From assembly GCF_014898815.1 (NCBI RefSeq), contig NW_026515454.1, positions 992,001-1,056,000 of the forward strand: a stretch of DNA of 64,000 nucleotides, in the 5' to 3' direction. The translations under genes were made by a program, and so were the position numbers. This document shows, piece by piece, positions 24,806 to 33,665 of this stretch (positions are counted from its first letter, which is position 1; the number at the start of each line of letters is the position of its first letter). The DNA comes from Panonychus citri (taxonomy: Eukaryota > Arthropoda > Arachnida > Trombidiformes > Tetranychidae). The notes under the pieces are model-generated. The model did no database searches. It was not told the origin of the DNA and was given only the letters and a program-made list of their open reading frames with translations.

Positions 24806-25528
24806 GAAGATCAACTTGATTTGCCGATTAAAGATCAATAATATAACCAATTAATCCACTTAATTTGTTGATTGTTACACTGAGTAATCAAAGGTGATGA
24901 TGAATAGACAATAATAAATAAGAAAACATGAAGATAATTAAGAAAAAAGAATCACAAAGACAAAAAGAACATTAAAATTGGTGATATTTGTTGTAGATCA
25001 GTTTCTTCAATACATTATGAATGTTGACTGATGAAGGAAAGAGAGAGAGAGTGTGTAAAAGGAGAGATGATGATGAGAGCGGGAGGAGAGGAAGATGAAG
25101 ATAAACTTTGAAAGTAAATGAAGAAGATAAAAGGTAAAAGGTAAAAGAAAGAAAAGAAAGAGAAACTGGTTTCTTATTAATCGGTTTCCCCATTAAAAAA
25201 GATCATCGTTGTTGTTGTTTTTCTAATGCGCTTTGTTGGAAAGTTTTGTCGAATCAATGATAAGAACTTTATTTCTGCTCCTTTGGTCTATTATCAATCA
25301 ATTATTAAATTGTTAGAGATTCAATATTCTTATTAACGTATTGTAGAAATTGGTCTACAACAAATATCACCAATTCCAATGTCCTTTTCGTTTTTGGTCT
25401 TTTTCTTATTGATGTTATATTCTTGGTTCTTGTATGATTTGGTGAGCTTTCCGTGACCTAAAGATTTGAGGGTGGTAGAAACGATCAGAGGCTGGATAGT
25501 CTTTCATGTGATTTTTTTTTTGGTGTTT

Positions 25529-25870
25529 TCTTCTAAATTTTGATCGTCAACTGAGTAAAAATTAACTATTGAAAAGATTAAGAAACTCACCAACCAATCT
25601 ACTTCACGTCAACAATTTATTAACTGTGTCACCAGGTTTTCAAGTTAAATCGCTCCCGGTTCATCTATCCCTCCATTACCACTAAAATATATATTTAGCA
25701 TTCAGTTTAAACGTTAAACATCATCTCATCTTCGCCTTCATCTTCATCAGATAACGTTACTCAGATAAGCTAAAAATAATCGAGATCTTATTTACTTTCA
25801 CGCTTTGTTATTGATTGGTTATTAAATCGTTAAACTTCATTGGCACTTCGAATGATGATCAGATATTCCC
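25529..25870 (-). pseudogene. Second CD36-type upstream piece plus a trace of exon 2
   Basis: 25529-25670 repeats the CD36 upstream block (tgatcgtcaactgagtaa, caatttattaactgtgtcac). It then continues in parallel with 23660-23870, sharing aaaatatatatttagcattc and cgagatcttattta, and ends with a short exon-2 trace (acttcattggcacttcgaatg). The parallel order in the two places shows at least two ancient tandem units. Confidence 0.65.
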
Positions 25871-26179
25871 TGTATAAATTTATAATTCAGTTCAAAATTT
25901 TTAATAAAATTTCAATTTTAATTGGTAATGAATGTTTCGCTGATAACATCAGCAGAATCGGACAAATAATTCATAATAATAGTTCACAATGAATCCATTT
26001 TTAAATGAGATCCGTCCAATATTTATTGACTTAAAAGTACTAATGAAAAAATGATGAAATATTATTTAAAAACTGATCTAAATTGCTCTAATTAGTACTC
26101 ATCGTCCCAAGTCAAAATCAATCTGAACTATTTCTTCATTCATAATCGTGATTGATGAATTTTACATTTAAAAATTATC

Positions 26180-29100
26180 TCAAGCTTTTTGATTAATTAC
26201 AGCACTTTTTGACCTTTTGCCAATCCAATAAATGACAAGAAACAAGCAAGTGCATATCACTAATCCAATAGATACATAGAAAGCATATTCAGGCCAAATC
26301 AACGGCCTCGTAGGTTTTGCTGGGATGACATTGGTTTCAGCCAACATATAACCAAGTGACCAGCTAAGAGAAGACGAACCAATTGTATTACGAAAGTGTA
26401 TATATGGCCAATGGTCATCAGTCAATTGATAGATGGTCTTGAGTGTATAATAGATATAAAGCTGCTTAAAACAAAGATATCGAGCGTACTTAAGGTCGGA
26501 CAGTTGAATCTTTTCGTCCATTGAGTTGTACACCAGTGGTTGACTTGTTCAAGATAATGAGTATCATTATCAAATGAATCGGCGCCATTTTGAAGTGAGT
26601 TTAACACCTTAGCTGAGAAATAGTAGGACGATGTGGCATAGAAATGATTACCATTAGGAAATCGATCAGAATGACTGGTTGGACAAACGTGGTACACTAG
26701 GTCACAACGATCCTCGTCAATTAGATCAATTATCATCGAGGCACATTTTGAATGGTTCATTGATGGCTCATAAACTACCGTTACATTGGAAAGGTCAACA
26801 TCACTAACTGGACGAAAAGTTTTTAAACATGGATTGGAAAGAAATTCATTAACTTGGTACATCTCAATCGGCGAATCATAATTACATGGGTCATGTACAG
26901 TTAGAGACAAATTTTTCATTATATCACCGGTAACGATTCCATCCTGGGTCAATTGAATGCGAAACAGTTCAAATAAATATCGGAAATAAGCCTGATCAGA
27001 GCCGAAGCACAAATTTGAATGTGATTTAATCTTATATGTTTCGCCAAAAAGAGTAACTGGATTAACTGATTGGTCGTTTTGATCCTTATTTGAGTCAATT
27101 GTTTGATAAGCTATTTGAGCTGATGCTCCACCCATGTCCAGAATTCCGATTGTGTGTAAACTGGTGTTTAATTGTTTCTTTTGATTAATTTCCATTTCCG
27201 TTGATGGGATTAATTTCTCGTACAATGATTGATCTTCCTCGTTCGGTTTGAAGTTAAGTAAATAATTCGCTGTTACCCAAGCATAAAGACCTTCTTCCGT
27301 TCCGGTTAGTATTCGAACTTGTTTCACTTTCAATGAACGACCATCGGAAAAAGTTGATTCACTTAGATTACGATTAATATTGTCCATCATTCGGTCAACC
27401 AGTTTCGGCTTAGTTAAGTTGAGTATTCGTATTCCTGCCGTGGCCCCCAAGAATAATGGAAACGGTGGGATAGCATCACTTGGAATCTGAGAGACTATTG
27501 AATCAACAGCAGTGTAGAGCTCAGAAACTGCCGATTCGATGTCCTCTCCGTGGTCATCTATACCCGTTGAAATTTCCGAACTAGCGATCTGTTCAGCGTG
27601 ACCTGTTCCATTGATTTTCTCTGACCATTTATACAGAATTACCTCCGAATGAGATGATCCAGCGTCGATTGCTAATCCATACTAATCATTGGAAAATTAG
27701 AAGAAGAAAAAATGAAAATAATTGTTAATTTTTTCTTTGTTTTTATGTAGAAAATTTTCTCGAGTCAATTAACATTTCATCTTTAATCAATTAATCAGTT
27801 AATAAACCATTGAATGTTAGTTGGTAAATTAACTAGTAGTTATCAAGTTGTATTTCAATGGCAACACCTCGTTAATTGTTGATAATAATCATGCCAACAT
27901 CATAAATATTTACATAATTGTAAAAGTAATTAATCTAATTCCTTGAAAAATGATACATTTTCTGCAGATAATTGATTAGTTAATTATCGGTTAAATTCAA
28001 TAATTATGTAGTAAAGAAGGAGAAACAATTTAAATGTCTTTGGTTTTTGAAAGTTTCCCATAAATTTACTTAACGACTTTACAATAATAACCATGAATTA
28101 CAATTAATTGTCTAATTTTGATCAACTCATCAAATTAACAATTAACAATTGATCACTTTTGGTTCATCATCTTCAACATTGTAATATTACAATTTCAAGT
28201 GTTAATCTTTTAAATTTTGCTAAATTGTGTTTACTTAGTTAATCAAATTACCATTGATTAAACTTTCAAAAGAGTAATTGAACAACAATTTAGTTAATTA
28301 TTGATTGTTAAACCTATTAAAATACAAGAACAGGTAAAAACAATGAGAAAACAAAGTTAATTAAAAAATTGGAGGTAAATAAATTTCCTATGTAAATATT
28401 TACAACAAATTGTTCATTAAGAATTACTTTTCAACAGAAAACAATTTAATGATGATTAAAAATGATTACGTAGGTGTTGTAAGGTCAGTTAATTGTCATT
28501 GTTTAATCAACATCACAACCCAATTAACCAAACTACTTATAACCAGAAATTAACTAACAAAAAAGGTAAACATGAAACAATTAACTCGACAAAAAAAAAA
28601 CGATTCCAACTAAATTGTTGTCCATTATTGATGAACAATCACTTTTAATTATGATACAATTAACTTTCTATACACTTAATTGTGTATTCTATTATTATTA
28701 TTGAGGAAAAAGTTGACAGCAATTAACTAAATCAATGAATTTAAAGAAATGATGAAATTGTTTCTTTTCCATATTTACTAAATTTCTTATTGATGATAAC
28801 ATCAAATGCTTTGATCAAACAACAATTAAATCAACTGAGAATGAGAATCAACAATTTAAATTAAAGACCATTGATTGAAAAAAAAAAGTTGAACAATAAT
28901 CAAAAAAAAATCAAGGTTGTAATCAACTAGCAATCAAATGCATAAGCAACAATCAAATTTAATGATGATGAGATCACCTTTCAGTCAATTCAATCATCAA
29001 CTCATCGCCAACGATTAAGTAAATAATCAATGATTAAATTAATTATTCAAATATATTCTAGTTACAATTGAATGTTAAATTGTTGATAATTGCCGAGAGA

Positions 29101-29947
29101 ATGAGAGAAAAAAAACTTAACTAATCACAATTAAAATCCAACACCAAATGATTGAGTTTAATTTAATTTCCTAAAATTAACTTGGACTTGTAGACTTATG
29201 ATCATTAACTTAATTGTGATAAGACATAATTGATACAATTTAATGTGTATTTGTGGTTAAGTTAATTCATTTAACAGGCTGATTACATTAACTGTCAACT
29301 AATTTGATAACCAACAACAAGCAATTAACTTTTCAATTTCAATTCGTTATCATCAACCATTTATAATTGATATTTGCAAACAGAGATAATCTTAATCATA
29401 CCAACAATTAACTGTTAACAATTAACAAAGAAATATGCAAACACACCCATAGGTGATTATTGAAATATCATAATTATAATGAAAGAAAAAACCTCCAAAC
29501 AATTAAGTTAATTGTGGTATTGCGAAAATTATCGAACAATCAAAAGTTGATATGGAGAAAAGAACAGAACAAAATTAGATTAACAATTTAAATCGAGTGA
29601 TTTAATTGTCAAGTTATCTTGTTATTCTGTTGCCAAGAAATTTCCTCAAGCAGGAAGAGGAAATTGAATTGATGAAGATGAGCAAAGATGGAATTGAGAT
29701 ACGAGAATATTGAGAAGAGAAGAAAATAGAAAAAAACAAAGTTCTATTGTTTGTAATTCTAGAAATTTAATTGTTCCCTTTAATTTGTTGATTCGAAATT
29801 GAGAATTGATTTGATTAACAATCAATTGGAAAAGAAACTTATTCTTACATCAAATGGTTTAGTTCCAGGTAAAAGTTTCCACAACAGGAATGTAGATATT
29901 GCTAAAAGTAAAGTAAATGGTAGAAGAGCAATTAACTTTGGATCCAT
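26180..29947 (-). CDS. Ecto-nucleoside triphosphate diphosphohydrolase (CD39 family), with one apparent 1-nt frame loss
   Basis: Exon 1 is 29947-29849 (33 codons, with an N-terminal membrane anchor). Exon 2 is 27681-26180. The intron is 2.2 kb with no visible content. The enzyme hydrolyses extracellular or luminal nucleoside tri- and diphosphates. Apyrase-conserved regions are visible: ACR1 DAGSSHS (about 39-45), ACR2 LGATAGIRIL (about 111-120), ACR3 GTEEGLYAW with the catalytic Glu, ACR4 LDMGGASAQIAY, and ACR5-like SWSLGYML. A C-terminal membrane helix (YVSIGLVICTCLFLVIYWIG) completes the two-anchor topology of cell-surface NTPDases. The expected length is about 533 residues. The frame breaks once near 26517-26519: the family-conserved stretch runs to HWCTTQW in one frame and resumes as DEKIQL in the next. 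One G is missing from what should be a GGG run. Exon 2 is accordingly 1502 nt, one short of a multiple of three. Consensus error or real lesion cannot be decided here. Confidence 0.88.
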
Positions 29948-30637
29948 TTGATTTAATTGTTGATCTTTGATTGTCTTTTGTATGATTGATTATGACAAGA
30001 AAAATGTTTCAATTGTTGGAGTGAAGGGAAGTCACAATATGAGAAAACAAGAGTTGATACTTTTGTTTATGTTTATTACGAAATTAACATTATGATTATA
30101 TTATTTATACGAAATTATTATTACAATTAACGTACAACAATTAAAATAATTTGATGATTTAACGATTGATTTAGATGGTGATACACACAGATGAGATAAT
30201 TTAAATTGTGTTGACGATTATTTGTTTGTCTCTCTGTTGATGAGATTGTAACGATAGACTGATTATAATTGCGAACGAGTTAATTGTTAGTTGTTTTTAC
30301 AATTTTTCTTGGTTAATCAATTTAACTCTCAATTTGTTTTTAATTGTTACAGTTAATTATTCCTATTCTAAACTGGCAAAGTTTATGAAAGGCTGGAATT
30401 TTCAATGATGATGTTCAGGTACAATTTAGATAGAGAGAGAGATGAACTTGAGTTAATGTTAAATTGTTAACTAACTGGAAACTATTAGATGTAAGAATCA
30501 ACAACAGCCAAGTTTAGACTTGTAACCAAGTTTATTTATCAGAGGAAACAAAAAAAGATGATGATGATGATGATAATGACGAAAAGGATGAAGAGGATGA
30601 AGAGGATGAAGAGGAGGAGTTGGAAACGATGAATAAT
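29948..30637. other. NTPDase upstream region and 3' flank of DPH3 copy 1
   Basis: No coding ORF. AT-rich sequence with caattaac/attgttgat words makes up 29948-30490. 30540-30620 is a (GAT/GAG)n-rich stretch just beyond the DPH3 stop codon, and its apparent ORFs on the - strand are translated repeat. Confidence 0.5.
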
Positions 30638-30904
30638 TCACATTGATGTGGATAAAGCGACTGATGCCTGTTTCTTGGGTGTCTGAAGGTACTTTGAGAT
30701 ATCCGAATAATCGTAAATGACTCGAACAATTAGCGAACAGGTTGGACAACGAGCGATCTCTTCACCATTGATTAAATCGTCTTTGGTTAATATGAACAAA
30801 TCTCCACATGGACAAGGGTAAGTGAATTTTTCTTCCTCCTCGTTGTAAGTGAAATCTTCAATTTCAACCTCATCATGAACTTCTGCTTCCTCGGAGTCAC
30901 TCAT
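30638..30904 (-). CDS. DPH3: Diphthamide biosynthesis protein 3 (DPH3/KTI11-like), copy 1
   Basis: An 88-residue intronless protein with the complete CSL zinc finger: the pair of cysteines in PCPCGD and the pair in CPTCSL bind one metal. The acidic N-terminus (SDSEEAEVHDEVEIEDF) and the YPCPCGDLF and GEEIARCPTCSL segments are hallmarks of DPH3. In the known pathway DPH3 is the small electron donor for the DPH1-DPH2 radical enzyme, which starts diphthamide synthesis on elongation factor 2; yeast KTI11 also works with Elongator in tRNA wobble-uridine modification. The length fits the family (about 80-90). A second complete copy lies 0.9 kb upstream at 31813-32070. The two differ mainly at the N-terminus and the last 15 residues. 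Confidence 0.95.
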   Translation of the reverse strand: MSDSEEAEVHDEVEIEDFTYNEEEEKFTYPCPCGDLFILTKDDLINGEEIARCPTCSLIVRVIYDYSDISKYLQTPKKQASVALSTSM

Positions 30905-31212
30905 GTTCAGTTATTCACTGAGAATTAGATTTAAACTAAATTTAAATAAAGAGAAAAATGAAAATGAAAACAAAAACCAAAAATAAATTGGGGAAAAAAA
31001 AAGATCAACAATTAACAATCAAAACGAAAAAAGTAAACAACATTTGCGTTACCATGACAACACATTCTTAAAGGGATCGTATTGAAATAATCGTTCATTT
31101 AATTTTGAATTAAATTAAATTAGTCAAGTTGATTTGATGAAAACGGAATCGACAAGAAATGACCGATAAACATGAATAATGAACCGAGAAAAAGAACCAA
31201 AGTCCGAATCGA

Positions 31213-31584
31213 TTGAGAGACAAAGGTCGAGATCAAGAATGTGATGCTCTTGATCATTCCGAGGTTTTCACTGCCAGTGAAATTGATGATGGTGTTTACG
31301 AGCTTCATGTCACTTTACCTCCCTATTCGGGAAGCTTTTACATCTGTACTTTGGATAAAGATCGTCGATCATGGCATCATCAAGGTTACTCTCGAATTCC
31401 CGTTTACGATTCGGAGCGTAAAAATGTTTGCGCTCTTCTTCATGCCAAAGATTTAGCTTTTATTGATCCTGATGATAATACACCTTTAAGAACCATAATT
31501 GAATTTTATAAACACCAGTTGATTCACACTTATGAAGATGAAACTCTCAACAATTTATTAAATCATTTCCGCCTTTGCAAGTGA
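31213..31584 (+). pseudogene. Displaced, internally deleted CNNM fragment, inverted relative to the parent gene
   Basis: From about 31227 to 31573 the sequence matches CNNM exon 2 (38929-37682) in reverse orientation. It carries part of the extracellular domain (ECDALDHSEVFTASEIDDG...DKDRRSWHHQG), then jumps to YSRIPVYDSERK...LLNHFRL. The jump removes 711 nt (237 codons), between two AAGG tetramers at 38584-38587 and 37873-37876 of the parent. It deletes the whole DUF21 membrane domain and the first CBS part, yet stays in frame. The resulting frame is open for 123 codons. Similarity stops exactly where parent exon 2 ends, but the next bases are not those of the next exon, so this is not a cDNA copy. 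No signal peptide or domain remains complete. Expression is not expected. Confidence 0.85.
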
Positions 31585-31633
31585 GAAAAACAAAAACAGA
31601 TTTATCAATCAATCGATGTGTTAACGATACATT

Positions 31634-31818
31634 AGGCTTTAAACCCGGTCACTGAATGACCATAAATGGAATCAGCGTCTAAAAAGTGGGGATTTGAAAG
31701 GTAAATGGTAGCACCATATTTACAAGGTCCAAGGTCAAGGATTCCAGAGGGCAAAGGATCTTGACGAAGGAAAGAAACAGATCGAATGGATAAAACTGAT
31801 TGTGTAGCGCGTTTAGTG
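31634..31818 (-). pseudogene. Displaced fragment of the CD36-type receptor gene
   Basis: About 185 nt that closely match CD36 exon 2 at about 12254-12443, in the same orientation (shared runs include gcgtctaaaaagtggggatt and caaggtccaaggtcaaggat). It encodes part of the ectodomain around the GPCKYGAPIY motif, but has lost a few bases near its end (tgtgtagcgcg against tgtggtcgtgtagctcg). It abuts the end of the second DPH3 gene directly. Confidence 0.88.
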
Positions 31819-32070
31819 ACGGATTAAAGAAGCAGCCACCGGTCGCTCAAGTGATCGAATATACTTTGAAATGTCCGAGTAGTCGTAGATAACTTTTACA
31901 ATTAGCGAACAGGTTGGACAGCGAGCGATCTCTTCGCCGTTAATCAAATCATCTTTTGAAAATGTAAACAGATCCCCACATGGACAAGGGTAGGTAAATT
32001 TTTCTTCCTCTTGATTGTAATTGAAATCTTCAATTTCAATCTCGTCATGAATTTCCTCGGAATCAGTCAT
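31813..32070 (-). CDS. DPH3: Diphthamide biosynthesis protein 3 (DPH3-like), copy 2
   Basis: An 85-residue intronless frame with an intact CSL zinc finger (PCPCGD and CPTCSL), about 80% identical to copy 1 over its first 70 residues. The start is taken at the ATG at 32068-32070 (MTDSEEIHDEIEIEDF). Substitutions against copy 1 are mostly conservative (ILTKDD to TFSKDD, VRVIYD to VKVIYD), which suggests a period of selection. The tail after SDISKY is unrelated to copy 1. Its last codons and the TAA stop fall in sequence homologous to the CD36 gene fragment. It was probably duplicated from copy 1 and truncated at the junction. The 5' flank is also different, so its expression is uncertain. Confidence 0.85.
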   Translation of the reverse strand: MTDSEEIHDEIEIEDFNYNQEEEKFTYPCPCGDLFTFSKDDLINGEEIARCPTCSLIVKVIYDYSDISKYIRSLERPVAASLIRH

Positions 32071-32076
32071 GATCAA

Positions 32077-33665
32077 TAAATTAGAAACAGAATTAAATCA
32101 ACAAAATCTAAACGAAAACAATCAATAAGGTAGAGTTACAAGTGTCTGTCACCTTAGCAATAACATTAAGCTGATTTTTTCGGCTTAGGATTGGTGACAA
32201 ATTCAGAAACGATTCAGAGCAATTTTCTTGAATCGATTTCTGTTAGTTGCTGGAAAATTAGGTTTTTAAATAAGCTAATTGTTTAAATTTTATTTTCTGT
32301 TAATATTAATTAACTTAAGTGAAATTAAAGATAAATTTGATGATTTAAATACGAGAGAGGGGAAGAGAAAGAGGAAAAATATTAGTTCAAGAGTTTCGAT
32401 AACTTTAAGTGTGTGTGTAAACATAAGCTGATGTTTTCGGATTGAAATTGAATCGTAATTAAGTGATTGTGGAAATTGATTTTCTTTTCATTATTAATTT
32501 TGGATAAATAATTGTTACAACTTTAGTTGTTGAATAGTTTTTAGAATATGAGTTTATATTAATCAATGATGTAATAATAATGATAACGATAATGATGATG
32601 ACTCTTAATTGCTTTTAGTTTTACATAATTAGCAAATATTTATAATAGTTAATTATTATCATATATATTAAAGTATTTAATTTTCAATGCTAAGTATTGC
32701 ATAGATTTACATCTGATTTTATATTAATAATTAAATGCAGGAAAGATGAGGAGAGAGAGAGAGAGAGTAGGCAGAGAAATTGAATTCTGATTCAATATTA
32801 TAAATAAATTAATTGTTATTAATTAATTCACTTTTGTTTTGCACTCACAAGTACTAGAGTCATTCTAATATGATCATAATTATTTTATGAGCTTTTGTCT
32901 TTAGAATAATCAAATTTAGAATCGATTTAGAGCAATTTTGTTGAATTGATTTCTGTCGGTTCCTGAAAAATTAAGTTTCTTTAATAAGATTTATCATTTA
33001 AATTGAATCTTCTGTTAATAATAATAATTAACTATACATGTATATAGTTAATAAACGTATATATAAACTAATACAGAAAATATTTCAACTATGAATTATA
33101 ATAGATAATCACTAGAACTGTAATAACTTTCCCTTTAGGGAAGAGAGAAATAGTTTTCAACAAATTTGCTTAATTTGATTGTTTGTTTTTTTCGCATGAG
33201 AAAAAAAATTTTGGTGGTGGGAGAGATGGAAGAGAGTATGAAGAGAGAGAGACAATGAATAAATATCTTGTCGAAAACGAAGGATGAATGTGAGGGAAGA
33301 AAAATTAACAAAAACGAGAGTTGAGAGAGAGAGAGAGCATCAAGTTGAGTGAGCAAGGATGAGATGATAATTAGTTAATGAAATTAAGGATAAGTTTGAT
33401 GATTTGAAGAAGACGAGAAAGATAGAGAGGAGGAGTGAGAGGATAGAAAGAGGTAGAAGTGGCAAAGAGGCGACGAAAAATAGTCCAAGAGTTTCGATAA
33501 CTATAAGTGTGTGTAAACATAATACATATGTACAGATGATGTACATAATATTAATTAAATAGATGATTAATATAAGCGGTTAGATTTGTTGTCTTCTTAA
33601 ATGTCTCTGTATAAACTAATTAATGATCAATTATTTTCTTCGTCTTTTCGTAGGTTAATGATAAT
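32077..33665. other. Non-coding, with a diverged internal duplication of the CNNM 3' flank
   Basis: No gene is seen. 32205-32290 matches 32920-33010 (agagcaattttnttgaat.gatttctgt). 32318-32430 matches 33373-33520 (ttcgataact.taagtgtgtgt, with GA-rich sequence before it). The second member lies just beyond the CNNM stop codon, so the region behind DPH3 copy 2 appears to be a copy of the CNNM 3' flank. Also present are a (GA)n run near 32753-32767 and two further GA-rich stretches (33230-33340, 33405-33470). Confidence 0.55.

Larger units (their letters stand above)
22773..26179. other. Non-coding interval holding decayed CD36 gene copies
   Basis: No intact gene. 22773-23544 is AT-rich and probably contains the missing 5' part of the DB-module receptor or its intron; I could not recognise the exon. 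23545-25870 holds remnants of duplicated CD36-type genes, described separately. 25870-26179 is AT-rich 3' flank of the NTPDase gene. Confidence 0.5.

Noticed and set aside
31120..31308. Minus-strand frame with a hydrophobic stretch (STFVSQSIRTLVLFLGSLFMF).
   Set aside because: It overlaps the antisense of the displaced CNNM fragment, and its upstream part has no recognisable homologue. It could be one more captured fragment (vaguely like an ABC-exporter helix), but this is not supportable.
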